Shown: positions 45,591 through 55,774, counted from the first letter of the stretch. The stretch is DNA of 64,000 nt from Kutzneria sp. 744 (GCF_000568255.1 NZ_KK037166.1:2724976-2788975); one strand, 5' to 3'. Made by a program: numbers and translations. Notes: generated by a model not told the origin, from the sequence alone.

Positions 45591-46754
45591 ATGCCCGCAT
45601 CATCTCCGGATTCCGCCGCTGACGGTCATCACGACCTGATCGGTCAACCTCACGACGACGAGTCAGAGGGCCCGGTGGCCCAAGCGGAAGCCGAAGCGGC
45701 CCAGATCAGCGAGTCGGACCATCCGCTGGGCGCGATGGGCCAGCGGTTCGACCGCAGGTCGCCGTTCCTGATCGGGATGTCCGCCGCCGCAGGTGTCGCC
45801 GTCACCTACGGCCTGGTGCTGGTGGTGGTAGGTCTGCGGGACGTGCTGATCCTCATCGGACTGGCGCTGTTCATCGCGATCGGGCTGGAACCACTGGTGT
45901 CCTGGCTGGTGAACCGTCGGCTGCCCCGCTGGCTCGCGGTCACCACCGTGTTCGTGGCGGTGGTCGGCGCGGTCGGCGGATTTCTCACCGCCACGATCCC
46001 TGTGGTCGTCACGCAGGCCGCCCAACTGGTCGCGAAGGTACCCGACTACCTGCGCCAAGCCCAGGACCACAACTCCTGGCTCGGCCAACTCAACGAACGC
46101 CTCCACCTGCAACAGGCGATCGAGAACTCGGTCAGCGGCGGCGCCGGCCTGCTCAACGCCGGCGTCGCCGTGTTCGGGGCGCTGACCAACCTCGGCATCC
46201 TGGTCGTGCTGACCGTGTACTTCGTCGCCGACCTGCCCCGCATCCGGGTCGCGCTCTACCGCCTGGTGCCGAACTCGCGGCGGCCGCGCGCGATCCTGAT
46301 CGGCGACGAGATCTGCGCGAAGGTCGGCGGCTATGTGTTGGGCAACCTGCTGATCTCGGTCATCGCCGGGGTGCTCACCCTGGTCTGGCTGCTGATCTTC
46401 GGCGTGCCCTACGCGGTGCTGCTGGCCATCGCCGTCGCCGTGCTGGACCTGATCCCGGTGGTCGGGTCGGTCATCGGCGGCGCCGTGGTCAGTCTGGTCG
46501 CGCTGACCGTGTCCCTGCCTGCCTTCCTCGCGACCATCGGCTTCGTGCTGGCCTACCGGTTCGCCGAGGACTACCTGCTGGTGCCGAAGATCATCGGCAG
46601 CGCGGTGAAGGTCCCCGCGCTGGTCACCGTGGTGGCGGTGCTGCTGGGCGGGGCGCTGCTCGGCGTGGTTGGCGCCCTCATCGCGATACCCGTCGCCGCC
46701 GCGGTGTTGTTGCTGGCCAACGAGGTTCTCTACCCACGCCTCGACCGCGCATGA
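45591..46754 (+). CDS. AI-2E/PerM family permease
   Basis: This 387-residue protein, taken from ATG 45591, has a polar N-terminal tail of ~55 residues, then about eight membrane segments. Family features are FIAIGLEPLVSWLVNRRLPR near the front, the central soluble part (VPDYLRQAQDHNSWLGQLNE), and the conserved end AVLDLIPVVGSVIGGAV, RFAEDYLLVPKIIGSAVKVP and LLGGALLGVVGALIAIPVAA. Members export quorum signals or ions; the substrate here is unknown. A strong hairpin follows 17 bp after the stop. Confidence 0.88.
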   Translation: MPASSPDSAADGHHDLIGQPHDDESEGPVAQAEAEAAQISESDHPLGAMGQRFDRRSPFLIGMSAAAGVAVTYGLVLVVVGLRDVLILIGLALFIAIGLEPLVSWLVNRRLPRWLAVTTVFVAVVGAVGGFLTATIPVVVTQAAQLVAKVPDYLRQAQDHNSWLGQLNERLHLQQAIENSVSGGAGLLNAGVAVFGALTNLGILVVLTVYFVADLPRIRVALYRLVPNSRRPRAILIGDEICAKVGGYVLGNLLISVIAGVLTLVWLLIFGVPYAVLLAIAVAVLDLIPVVGSVIGGAVVSLVALTVSLPAFLATIGFVLAYRFAEDYLLVPKIIGSAVKVPALVTVVAVLLGGALLGVVGALIAIPVAAAVLLLANEVLYPRLDRA

Positions 46755-46771
46755 CCGGAGCCGACGTGGCG

Positions 46772-46795
46772 AACGGCCCGCCGCGGCGGGCCGTT
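46772..46795 (+). terminator. Hairpin terminator after the permease gene
   Basis: AACGGCCCGCC and GGCGGGCCGTT form a perfect 11-bp inverted repeat with almost no loop, 17 bp after the stop codon. It is followed by GTGCACC, with no T tract, as is usual in GC-rich actinobacteria. Confidence 0.75.
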
Positions 46796-47740
46796 GTGCA
46801 CCAATCATCGCGCCCCGAGTGGCTCCGCAGAGGCGTCGGGGTCCGGAACGCCCGCTACGGCTGGTAGCCGTGCCGGGCTGTCGGCGTTGCCGCGTTGAGC
46901 GGCCGTCATCAACGCGTCGTGAGCACGGCCAGGTTCGCGGTGATCGTGGCCATGCGATACCGCCGTATCGGCGGCGTTGCGGGCGGGTATCGCGCACCTC
47001 ACCGAGCACACGACCGTCGGGGCGGCCGTGTGTTGACGCTCGTTCAGGGGCACCGCGCCACCACGGTGGCCGCCGGTGCGGAGAAGTGGACCTGGCGGGC
47101 GCGGCGCAGATCAGCATCGGACACGTCACCAACGGCGGGTTGCGCGGCGGGGTGGCTGAACAGCACCGGTGAGACCGGTGCTGTCTCGGTGCGGGGATAT
47201 ACGGGTGTGTGGAACAGGAGGACTCCTCGGTAGATGATCAGCTGACGAGCACGGTGCCACGCCCGGTGGGTGTGACGGACCGCGGATCGTGTCTGGTGTC
47301 GAACGACTAGGTGAGTGGCCGCCGGGCTGGGACGAGTACCTGTCGGCCCGTCGTTGCAACGTCACGCGCCACCGCAGGCACCCGGCGTCATGTGCTGCCG
47401 CCCCGTGGTTGGAAGCGCGGCGCGAACCTGCTTCATACGAAGCCTGCGGCATGAAGATCTACTACGACCACGCCACCCGCAACGTCACGATCCGCGCCAC
47501 CCCGCGCGCCGAAACGGTGCCAACCGTGGAACAGGCAGCCACCGTTGTCCAACCAGCGCAAATACCGCCCGCGACGTGCAGGTTGCGCCACAACCGACGT
47601 CGGCGGCGTCGAGTTCAGCGACCACGTCGAAGTCCGCTCGGAGATCGCGGCCGTAAGCGGACCCCCGACGGCCAGCGGCTGACCGTGCCGCGGCCAGCAG
47701 CGGCCGACCACCAGCTGTCCGCTGTCACCAGGCGCCACAC
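46796..47740. other. Gap with one strong hairpin and no supported gene
   Basis: No family-like protein is seen. A perfect hairpin with 11-bp arms, ACAGCACCGGT (47160-47170) and ACCGGTGCTGT (47174-47184), and loop GAG stands alone in it. A short frame from ATG 47452 (MKIYYDHATRNVTIR) looks coding for ~25 codons, then continues only in another frame (TTDVGGVEFSDHVEVRSEIA), so it may be a frameshifted small gene. Confidence 0.4.
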
Positions 47741-48780
47741 TCAGCTATCCCGCTGATGCTTCTGCCGTCCTCTCCGCGGGAATCGCACACGGATGCGTGC
47801 CTGTTTGACCATCTGCTCCGTGCGGGCGTATGCGGCATACGCCTGCCGGTCGGCCGGCGTCAGCGGCGCGTCGCCGACAAAGGGGGCCAGCAGGCTGCGC
47901 GGCCACATCCGCAGCACACGCACAGCGTTGATCTCGGCGCCGAGCACAGCGACCGTCGCCCCGAGATAGAGCCAGATCATCAGCCCGATGACCAACCCGA
48001 ACGCACCGTAGATCGCGCTACTCCCCCGCAGCTCGTGTTCCAGCAGGTAGGTGCCGCCGATCTGAAGCCCTGCCAGAGCACGGTCGACACGATCACCCCG
48101 GGCAGCAACTGCCCCGGCGTGATGTCTCGTGCCGTCAGGACACGGAACGCCAGCAGGAACAGCAGCACATTGACCACGAGCGCGCCGAGATTGGCCAACA
48201 GGGCGACGATCACGTCGTTCGAGCCCAGGTCCGAGGCGACCGTGGTCACCCCGGTCAACCCGGTCGTGAGCAGCACACCGAGGCCGAACGTGGCCAACAG
48301 CAGCAGCCCCCGGACATAGAAACCCAGCAGTCCGGGCCGGCGCACCCGCGGCACGGCCCAGATCTTGTTCAGCACGGCCTGGCCCGCACCGGCCACTCCC
48401 AACGCGCCGTACAGCGCGGCGGCCGAGCCGAACGCCACAGCGAAGACGTTGCCCTGCACAGAATGCACGTTCGACACGAGCTGCTGTCCGAGCACCGGGA
48501 AATCCACCAGCGCCGAGTGCAACACCTGCTGCTGCAGCGCGTCGTCGTTCTGCATGACGAAGCCAAGCATGGTCACCAGGAGCAGCAGGAGCGGGAACAG
48601 CGACAGGAATCCGTAGTACGTCAGCAACGCGGCCAAATAGTAACCCTGGTCGTCGACGAACTTGTAGCAGACCGCAAGCGCGAAGCCCGCCCAGTGATGC
48701 CGCTGCTGGAACTCGTCGATCCGAACCGCAACCAATCCGCCACCCCGCTCCGCTCGATCTCCCGGCGGGATACCCGGCAA
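47741..48780 (-). pseudogene. YihY/BrkB-type membrane protein, single frameshift
   Basis: The first frame (47980-48780) has the family features AVCYKFVDDQGYYLAALLTY, YGFLSLFPLLLLLVTMLGFV and LVVNVLLFLLAFRVLTARDI. Near 48062-48066 it goes off after VLWQGF; a missing base is the simplest explanation because the next frame continues GGTYLLEHELRGSSAIYGAF, then LVIGLMIWLYLGATVAVLGA and a cytoplasmic tail to the stop at 47741. All six membrane segments are otherwise present. Either recent inactivation or a sequencing error. Confidence 0.82.
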
Positions 48781-49202
48781 GCGCCCGCTCCTACCTTCAG
48801 ATGGCGACTGCCGTTACCACCGCCTCCCAGCAAGAGACCGCTGGGCGGCCACGTCGATGTCCACCGACGCAGCGAGCCCCTCCCGTAGTTTCATTGCGGC
48901 ATCGGACGGTGGCACGCAGGGTGATCGACCTCCATCGACGACCTCGGTGCCGATCCGGAGGTCGGCGACACTCGACACCACGATGCGTTCCCGGAAAGTG
49001 CGGCGAGTTCGTGGTCAGAGTTCAGCCAGGTGAGGAAACAACGCGTGAAGATCGCGGGACAGCGGCAGCGCGAGTTGCTCAGCGTGTATCGGCAACGGCG
49101 GGAGAAGGAAAGCCGCATGACCGCCGCGATCACCTTGCAATCCTTTTATGACACGAACCGCGTGGCGTTGCGGATGTCCTACCATATCGAGGATACCTCA
49201 CC
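48781..49202. other. Gap between the YihY and ligase genes
   Basis: About 420 bp. Frames on the plus strand end in basic, low-information sequence, and I see no family-like protein, RNA or repeat here. Confidence 0.4.
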
Positions 49203-50351
49203 TCATGACCGAATGTCCCCGTCTGCCAACAGTTCCGGCGAAATCCGTTCCACTGTGGCGGCGGCGAGCGCCCGCACGAACTCCCCGGGAGTCGCCGAGC
49301 CTGCCCACAGTGCACGCTGCCGGTCCGCACCCGTGCCCGCGACGGCGACGCCGATGGCAAGCCGGCCCACCTCGTCACCGTCGCCCGTCACCGCCAGGCC
49401 CGGCCGCAAGTGCGCCAGGAAGCGCTCGAACAGGTCACGCTGTGGCACGGCGTCGCCGGCGACCACGTCGACACCTGGGCCGTCAAGTCCGTGCCGGGCA
49501 GCAGCGGTCAATGCGGCGGTGATCATCTCCGTACGCACGGGCGGCGCCGGCCGCCCATCGCTGAACTCTTCGACGGCCGTCGCCACCATCGCCCGGACCA
49601 GGCCGGCGAGCAGCACGGCCTCGTCCACCGACAGACACACATCGGTGATCCGGATCTCCACCGTCGGATATCTCGGCGACAGGCGGGCATACAGGTGTAC
49701 GCCGCGCGGGTCGATGGCCGCGCCGCCGGCCACGAGCGTCCGCACCGACGCGTCGTACTGGTCGGCGTCGGCCCAGATCTCCGGCGGTCGCGCAGTCGGC
49801 CATCGCGACCACAGGGGATGCCGCCAACTCGCCCATCCGGTGTCCCGGCCGAGCGCATACGGCGAGTTGGCGCTGATCGCCAGCAGCTGCGGCAGCCACG
49901 GTCGCAGACGGGACAACGCCTGGATGCCGAGTTCACGGGAGGGCAGGCCGATGTGGACGTGACAGCCACACGTCCCGGCACTGCCGACGAGTTCCGGGAA
50001 CCGCGCCGCGAGTGCCCGGTAGCGTGGCCGGTCCGTGACCGCTGACGACCCGGTCCGTCCGGCGAACGGCATCACACCGCTGGCTACGGGCAGGCAGCCG
50101 ACACGATCGGCCGCGACGGCCAGCAGGGCGCGCAGCCGGCCCAGGTCGGCGCGAACCTGACCGAGCCCCGCGCAGACGGCGGTCGCCGTCTCGATCTGGT
50201 ACCGCATGAACTCGGCCTCGACGGCCGGCTCGCCGTCGAGCAGACGCAGCATGTCAGGTGCCGCGGGCAGGACGCGTCCGGTTGCCGCGTCCACCAGGAG
50301 GAACTCCTCCTCGACGCCGATCGTGAACGGCAGTTCGACTGCTGCGGCCAT
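49203..50351 (-). CDS. YbdK-type carboxylate-amine ligase (glutamate-cysteine ligase 2 family)
   Basis: This 382-residue protein starts at ATG 50351 after GGGAGGGGAG. Family motifs are FTIGVEEEFLLVDAATGRV at the start (Mg/ATP-binding acidic cluster EEE), GTCGCHVHIGLPSRELGIQA in the middle and YPTVEIRITDVCLSVDEAVL. Enzymes of this group join a carboxylate to an amine with weak gamma-glutamylcysteine synthetase activity; the physiological substrate is often unknown. It is divergent from the oxidoreductase at 50963 across a 610-bp gap. Confidence 0.87.
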   Translation of the reverse strand: MAAAVELPFTIGVEEEFLLVDAATGRVLPAAPDMLRLLDGEPAVEAEFMRYQIETATAVCAGLGQVRADLGRLRALLAVAADRVGCLPVASGVMPFAGRTGSSAVTDRPRYRALAARFPELVGSAGTCGCHVHIGLPSRELGIQALSRLRPWLPQLLAISANSPYALGRDTGWASWRHPLWSRWPTARPPEIWADADQYDASVRTLVAGGAAIDPRGVHLYARLSPRYPTVEIRITDVCLSVDEAVLLAGLVRAMVATAVEEFSDGRPAPPVRTEMITAALTAAARHGLDGPGVDVVAGDAVPQRDLFERFLAHLRPGLAVTGDGDEVGRLAIGVAVAGTGADRQRALWAGSATPGEFVRALAAATVERISPELLADGDIRS

Positions 50352-50652
50352 CGTGCCGCTCCCCTCCCTCGGGCGAGCTCCGATGCGGAGCCGGCGTGGC
50401 GCGAGTCCCGCCGAATCAGGGCGAACGGGTGTTGGGTCTCGTGCTCTCACGGGAACGCGAAAATCGGCCGACCTCGGCGAGTGCGGCGATCACTGCGTAC
50501 AGGCCTGCCATCAGGGACGGCTGTCGCGGGGTCCGAACGACACCTGGCCCGAGTGTAGCCGCAATCGCGGGGTTCAGCGCCGCCGCCGAGGCGGGGCCGC
50601 GTTCCGCACTGTCCGCTATGGACTGCGAGGTGCCGTTTCCGTTGATCCGGAC

Positions 50653-50668
50653 GGTCCATTGTGGACGT
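50653..50668. promoter_or_regulatory. Palindromic 16-mer, copy 2
   Basis: GGTCCATTGTGGACGT, identical to 28001-28016. It lies ~295 bp before the oxidoreductase and ~300 bp before the ligase start in a divergent gap (50352-50962) that contains no gene. The repeat in two divergent regions 22 kb apart favours a specific regulator. Confidence 0.5.
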
Positions 50669-50962
50669 GAACGACCATCGGCGGCGGTTGGCGGCCGACG
50701 GGGTTGCCGACAAGGCGTAAGGTGAGGGTGTCGCTCGGGCCCCTGGTGGCGTGAGGGCCACACTCCTGCGGGTGGCGGCCGCGAGTCGGCTTCCTCATGA
50801 CCGGGCTTGGCGCTGACGGGTCAACGGCCTCCGGTCGGACGCAGTGCGCGCTTCGGCGACGGCGCGTCGCGGTCCGGTTCTCACAACACGCGGCGACGCG
50901 GTCTGCAACGGGTCTGGCGCTCCGGTGACGGATTGTTCATCCGACGAAAGGAAAGGTGCCCC

Positions 50963-52009
50963 ATGCCCGCAGGCCCGCAACCGACTCCCCCTGCCGCGCA
51001 CACGGACACGGAGCACGCCGTCACCGCACCGAAGATGATGGCGGCCATCTCCGACCGATACGGACCGCCCGACGCACTGCACGTCAGGGACGTCGACAGG
51101 CCCGTCGTCGGTGGCAAAGAAGTGCTGGTGCGCGTGCACGCAGCCGCGTTGCACATCGGCGACTGCTTCGGCGTGCGCGGCGCGCCGCTGCCGATGCGAA
51201 TGGCCAGCGGCTTGCTCAAGCCCAAGTACGGCGTGCCAGGAATCGACGTCGCGGGGCGCGTCGAGGCCGTCGGCGACGCCGTTGAGAAATTCGAAGTGGG
51301 CGACGAGGTATTCGGGGCGTGCCATGGCGCCTGCGCGGAGTACGCGCGCGCCAGCGAGGACCAGCTGGCGCCGAAGCCGGCGAACCTGACGTTCGAGGAA
51401 GCGGCGGCGGTGCCCACCTCCGGTGTCGCGGCCCTGCGCGGCCTGCGCGACGTCGGCAGGCTGCGACCAGGGCAGAATGTTCTGATCAACGGCGCGTCCG
51501 GCGGGGTGGGCACGTTCGCCGTGCAGATCGCCAAGGCGCTCGGCGCAGACGTCACCGGCGTCTGTGGCAGCGCGAACCGCGACATCGTCCGACTGCTCGG
51601 CGCCGACCGGGTGGTCGACTACACCGAACTGGACTTCACCCGCGGCCCCCAGCGCTACGACCTCATCCTCGACAACGTCGAGAACCACACCCTGGCGGAC
51701 TGCCGACGTGCACTGACGCCCAACGGCACTCTCGTGCTCAACAGCGGCACCGGGGCGCGCGGAATCAGGCTGATGACCCGCCTCATCACGCCGCTCGTGC
51801 TGTCGCCATTCACGCGGCAGACGCTGCGCCGGTACCTCTGCGCCCCGAACCACCGGGACCTGCTCGTGCTCAAGGCCCTCATCGAGGACGGCAAGCTCAC
51901 TCCGGTCATCGACCGGACCTACCCGTTGGCCGAGACGCCGGCGGCGCTGCACCACATCGAAGGAGGACACGCCCGCGGAAAAGTCGTCGTCATCGTGCTC
52001 GCATCCTGA
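50963..52009 (+). CDS. MDR-family NAD(P)-dependent oxidoreductase
   Basis: This 348-residue protein starts at ATG 50963 with GGAAAGG nearby. It has the GroES-like front (KEVLVRVHAAALHIGDCFGV, YGVPGIDVAGRVEAVGDAVE), the nucleotide-binding GASGGVGTFAVQIAKALGA and the end ETPAALHHIEGGHARGKVVV. The zinc ligands of alcohol dehydrogenases are absent, so it is a quinone-oxidoreductase-like member. Fits a redox or stress cluster. The first ~23 residues are a disordered tail. Confidence 0.87.
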   Translation: MPAGPQPTPPAAHTDTEHAVTAPKMMAAISDRYGPPDALHVRDVDRPVVGGKEVLVRVHAAALHIGDCFGVRGAPLPMRMASGLLKPKYGVPGIDVAGRVEAVGDAVEKFEVGDEVFGACHGACAEYARASEDQLAPKPANLTFEEAAAVPTSGVAALRGLRDVGRLRPGQNVLINGASGGVGTFAVQIAKALGADVTGVCGSANRDIVRLLGADRVVDYTELDFTRGPQRYDLILDNVENHTLADCRRALTPNGTLVLNSGTGARGIRLMTRLITPLVLSPFTRQTLRRYLCAPNHRDLLVLKALIEDGKLTPVIDRTYPLAETPAALHHIEGGHARGKVVVIVLAS

Positions 52010-52094
52010 CCAGCCCGTGCTGGATCGCGTGGATCCAGGTTCCACCCGCGTGCGGCCATCAACGCCGCGCCCCATTCTGGAAGGCCGGTCATCC

Positions 52095-53237
52095 ATGACC
52101 CGAAGCTATGGTTTCCTCAGCACCTATCCGCCGACACAGTGCGGCCTGGCCACGTTCAGCTCCGCGCTGCGTCGGCATCTGACCACACCGTGGTCGAACG
52201 GCTCGAATGACGTCGTGCGCGTGGTCCACGACCCGTCCCCGTCCGACCGGCCCGAGGTCGTGCACCACCTGGTGAACGGGACGCCCGGCGGCACGAACGC
52301 GGCCGCCGCGGCGCTGAACCGCACCGATGTCGCCATCGTCCAGCACGAGTACGGCATCTACGGCGGCCCCGACGGCGAGGACGTGATCGAGGTGCTCGCC
52401 GGGCTCCGCGTCCCGGCCATCGTGGTGCTGCACACCGTGCTGGGCGCGCCCACCCGCAACCAGCGGCGGGTGCTCAACGAGGTCATCGCCCACGCGGACG
52501 CGGTCGTGACGATGTCGGACACCGCCGCGCACCGGCTGCTGGACGGCTACACCGTGCCGGAGCCCGCCAATCTCGTCGTCATCCCGCACGGCGCGGTCGC
52601 CGCCAAGCACACCGGCGGCACGTCCGGGCAGGCCGGCGGCCGACCGATGATCCTGACCTGGGGTCTGCTGGGCCGGGGCAAGGGCATCGAATGGGCGATC
52701 CCGGCGATCGCCGGGCTCCGCGGACTCACCCCGCCGCCGCGCTACCTGGTGGCGGGCCAGACCCATCCGCAGGTGCTGCTGCACGAGGGCGAGGCGTACC
52801 GGTCGAGCCTGATCGCCCAGGCCGGCGTGGCCGGCGTGGCGGACCTGGTGGAGTTCGACGCCGTCTACCGCGACGACGCGGCGCTGGCCGAGCTGGTCCG
52901 GCAGGCCGACGTCGTGCTCCTGCCGTACGACTCGCCGGAGCAGGTCACCTCCGGGGTGCTCATCGAGGCCGTCGCGGCACGGCGCCCGGTGGTAGCCACC
53001 CGGTTCCCGCACGCGGTCGAACTGCTCTCCGGCGGCGCCGGTCTACTCGTCCCGCACCGGGACCCGAAGGCGATCACGGCCGCGCTGCTGCGGGTGCTGA
53101 CCGAGCCCGGCCTGGCGGCCGGCATGGAGGCCAAGGCATCGAGCCTGGCCCCGAGTCTGCGCTGGCCCGCAGTGGCCGCACGGTACCGGGAACTGGCGGA
53201 CAGCCTGGTCGCGTCCCGTACCGACCTGCCGGTGTGA
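52095..53237 (+). CDS. GT4-type glycosyltransferase
   Basis: This 380-residue protein starts at ATG 52095. GT-B features: YGFLSTYPPTQCGLATFSSA in the N-terminal half, VAIVQHEYGIYGGPDGEDV, VVIPHGAV, LTWGLLGRGKGIEWAIPAIA and the C-terminal donor site SPEQVTSGVLIEAVAARRPV. Probably a mannosyl- or glucosyltransferase that uses an NDP-sugar. Its stop overlaps the next start (GTGA at 53234-53237). The three genes 52095-55734 form one tightly coupled operon with a GH130 phosphorylase, pointing to mannoside metabolism. Confidence 0.85.
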   Translation: MTRSYGFLSTYPPTQCGLATFSSALRRHLTTPWSNGSNDVVRVVHDPSPSDRPEVVHHLVNGTPGGTNAAAAALNRTDVAIVQHEYGIYGGPDGEDVIEVLAGLRVPAIVVLHTVLGAPTRNQRRVLNEVIAHADAVVTMSDTAAHRLLDGYTVPEPANLVVIPHGAVAAKHTGGTSGQAGGRPMILTWGLLGRGKGIEWAIPAIAGLRGLTPPPRYLVAGQTHPQVLLHEGEAYRSSLIAQAGVAGVADLVEFDAVYRDDAALAELVRQADVVLLPYDSPEQVTSGVLIEAVAARRPVVATRFPHAVELLSGGAGLLVPHRDPKAITAALLRVLTEPGLAAGMEAKASSLAPSLRWPAVAARYRELADSLVASRTDLPV

Positions 53238-54250
53238 CCGGCTTCGAGCTGAGCTACGCGCACCTCTACCGCCTCAGCGACGACACCGGATTGAACGAAC
53301 ACGCCATCGGCCCCATCCCTCGTCGTGGGCACGGCTACTGCCTCGACGACGTCGCACGCGGGCTGGTGGTGCTGTGCCGTGAGCCAGAGCCAACCGACGC
53401 CATGGTCCGCCTGCTCGAGCGCTATCTCGCCTTCGTCGTACACGCGCAGGAGGACGACGGACGCTTCCACAACCGGCTGGGATACGACCGGCGCTGGCAG
53501 GACGAGCCGGGCCTGGGCGACTGGTGGGGCCGTGCCCTGTGGGCCCTGGGCACCGCTGTGGCCCGCGGCCCCGCTCCGTGGGTCCGCCAGACCGCGCTGG
53601 CCCGCTTCGAGGCGAGCGCCGCGCACCGCCCGCCGTCGGTACGGTCGATGGCCTTCGCCGCGCTCGGCGCCGCAGAGGTCCTGGTGGACCGCCCCACGCA
53701 CGGACTGGCCGTCGCGCTGCTGGCGGACGCCGCCGCCGTGATCGGCGGTCCGCGTCCGGACGCCGAATGGCCCTGGCCCGAACACCGGCTGTACTACGCG
53801 AACGCGCTGCTGCCCGAGGTGCTCATCGCCGCCGGCAACGCCTGTGCCGACAAGGAGATCCTTGCCCGCGGCCTGCGGCTGCTCGACTGGTTGCTGACCG
53901 CGGAGACCCGTGGCGGTCACCTGTCACCCGTCCCGGTCGGGGGCTGGCAGCTCGGCGAGCAGCGCCCGGCGTTCGACCAGCAACCCATCGAGGTCGCCGC
54001 CATCGCCGACGCCTGCGCCAGGGCGTTCGCCGTCACCGGCGACGAGCTGTGGGCCGATGGGTGCCGACTGGCCGGCGACTGGTTCCTCGGCGACAACGAC
54101 GCCGGCATCCCGTTGCACGATCCGCGCACCGGTGGCGGCTACGACGGGCTGCACCGGGTCGGCCGCAACGAGAACCAGGGCGCGGAGTCGACGCTCGCGC
54201 TGATCTCCACCCTTCAGCACCATCGACAGTTCGCCAAGGAGATCCGTTGA
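53234..54250 (+). CDS. Alpha/alpha-toroid protein of the GT4-GH130 operon
   Basis: This 338-residue protein starts at GTG 53234, overlapping the previous stop. It is mainly helical with repeated W/G/A-rich hairpins (YCLDDVARGLVVLCREPEPT, EDDGRFHNRLGYDRRWQDEP, GRALWALGTAVARGPAPW), as in six-hairpin glycosidase-like toroids. I see the acidic residues DD and ED typical of a sugar-binding cleft but cannot name a GH family. In many actinobacteria this type is encoded between a GT4 and a GH130 gene. It probably acts on the same oligosaccharide. Confidence 0.7.
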   Translation: MTGFELSYAHLYRLSDDTGLNEHAIGPIPRRGHGYCLDDVARGLVVLCREPEPTDAMVRLLERYLAFVVHAQEDDGRFHNRLGYDRRWQDEPGLGDWWGRALWALGTAVARGPAPWVRQTALARFEASAAHRPPSVRSMAFAALGAAEVLVDRPTHGLAVALLADAAAVIGGPRPDAEWPWPEHRLYYANALLPEVLIAAGNACADKEILARGLRLLDWLLTAETRGGHLSPVPVGGWQLGEQRPAFDQQPIEVAAIADACARAFAVTGDELWADGCRLAGDWFLGDNDAGIPLHDPRTGGGYDGLHRVGRNENQGAESTLALISTLQHHRQFAKEIR

Positions 54251-55734
54251 CCACTTCACCGGGCCTCGACCCCGCCCTGGCCGTCCGCACGCCGCTGCGG
54301 CTGCTGCCCGATCCCCGCCGGGTGATCACGAAACTGTTCATCCCGGGTGAGGAACGACCCGAGCACGACAGCCGGTCCGCCGTCGTGATCCGGCGCGTGC
54401 TGGCCATGGACGAGCAGACCGTGACCGAGACGCTGCTGCGGACCACGCGGCTGTTCGCCGGGCGCCATCCACGCCTGGCGGAAACTTTCGCCGAGCACTT
54501 CGACATCGTCAGTCACCGCCTCGACAAGCGGCTGGACGTGTCAGCGCAACGCCGGCAACTGATCGGCGCGTACTTCACCCACGAGTACGCGGTGGAGGCC
54601 GCCGCGCTGTGCAACCCGTCGATGGTCGCCCACCCCGATCAGTCCGGCCTGGCCGACGGCGAGCTGCGGTTCGTGCTGAGTGTGCGGGGCATCGGCGAGG
54701 GCCACCTGTCCTCGATCGGTTTCCGCACCGGCGTGATCGGCGCGGACGGTCAACCACGCATCGACCCGCCTCGCCGTTTCCTCACCGTCGGTCGGTCCCG
54801 TCCCCCCGCCTACGAGCGGGCACTGTTCGACGGCAAGCTCCTCGACTTCGGCCACGACGACGAGATACGCGTCGTGCTGCGTCGTCGCCTGCCGGAGCGG
54901 TTCACCACGGCCGAACTCGACGACGTGCTCGACGAACTGCACCCGCGGCTGGTGTCACGGCCCAGCGCGTACCGGACGATCGAGCAGATCCGGTGGATCG
55001 CCGCCAACAACTACGTCACGGAGTTTCCCGACGACCGTTCGCTGAGCGAACGCGTGCTGTGGCCGACGGGTCCTGCCGAGTGCCAGGGCATGGAGGACGC
55101 GCGGTTCACCCGGTTCGTCCACGACGACGGCACAGCAGCCTACTACGCCACCTACACGGCGTTCGACGGTGACGAGGTGACACCACAACTGTTACACACA
55201 AAGGACTTCCGCACCTTCAACGTCTCGCAGATGACGGGGACGGCCGCCCGGAACAAGGGCATGGCGCTGTTTCCGCGTCGTGTCGGCGGCCGGTTCGTCG
55301 CGCTGTCCCGTGGCGACGCCGAGAGCACCAGCATCGTGACCTCCCAGAACATCCAGACCTGGCAGGACCCGCACACACTGCAGGCCCCGGCCCGGGACTG
55401 GGAACTGGTGCAGGTGGGCAACTGCGGCTCGCCGATCGAGACCGAGCACGGCTGGCTGGTGCTCACCCACGGCGTCGGCCCGATGCGGGTCTACTCCATC
55501 GGCGCCATGCTGCTCGACCTCGACAATCCCGAGCGGGTGCTCGCCGCACTGCCGGAACCACTGCTGAGCGCGGACGCCACCGAACGCGACGGCTACGTGC
55601 CCAATGTCGTCTACTCCTGCGGCGGACTGCTGCACCGCGACACCGTGGTCATTCCCTACGGCGCCAGCGACGCGACGATCGCGGTGGCCACCGTCGCACT
55701 GCCGGAACTACTCGATCGGATGCGCCGCGCCTGA
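54247..55734 (+). CDS. GH130 family beta-mannoside phosphorylase-like protein
   Basis: This 495-residue protein starts at TTG 54247 with AAGGAG upstream, overlapping the previous stop (TTGA). The C-terminal ~300 residues form the five-bladed propeller of GH130: AECQGMEDARFTRFVHDDG (catalytic Asp region), ARNKGMALFPRRVGGRFVAL, GNCGSPIETEHGWLVLTHGV and VPNVVYSCGGLLHRDTVVIP. The N-terminal ~170 residues are an extra helical part. GH130 enzymes cleave beta-mannosides by phosphorolysis or make them in reverse. The substrate is unknown. Confidence 0.87.
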   Translation: MTTSPGLDPALAVRTPLRLLPDPRRVITKLFIPGEERPEHDSRSAVVIRRVLAMDEQTVTETLLRTTRLFAGRHPRLAETFAEHFDIVSHRLDKRLDVSAQRRQLIGAYFTHEYAVEAAALCNPSMVAHPDQSGLADGELRFVLSVRGIGEGHLSSIGFRTGVIGADGQPRIDPPRRFLTVGRSRPPAYERALFDGKLLDFGHDDEIRVVLRRRLPERFTTAELDDVLDELHPRLVSRPSAYRTIEQIRWIAANNYVTEFPDDRSLSERVLWPTGPAECQGMEDARFTRFVHDDGTAAYYATYTAFDGDEVTPQLLHTKDFRTFNVSQMTGTAARNKGMALFPRRVGGRFVALSRGDAESTSIVTSQNIQTWQDPHTLQAPARDWELVQVGNCGSPIETEHGWLVLTHGVGPMRVYSIGAMLLDLDNPERVLAALPEPLLSADATERDGYVPNVVYSCGGLLHRDTVVIPYGASDATIAVATVALPELLDRMRRA

Positions 55735-55774
55735 ACCGAAATCGAAGTGACAGCGTGACTTCAGGCCCGAGAGC

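Noticed and set aside
45663-47132. 489-codon minus-strand frame over the permease gene
   Set aside because: His/Asp/Gln-rich antisense composition; the plus strand encodes a clear AI-2E permease.
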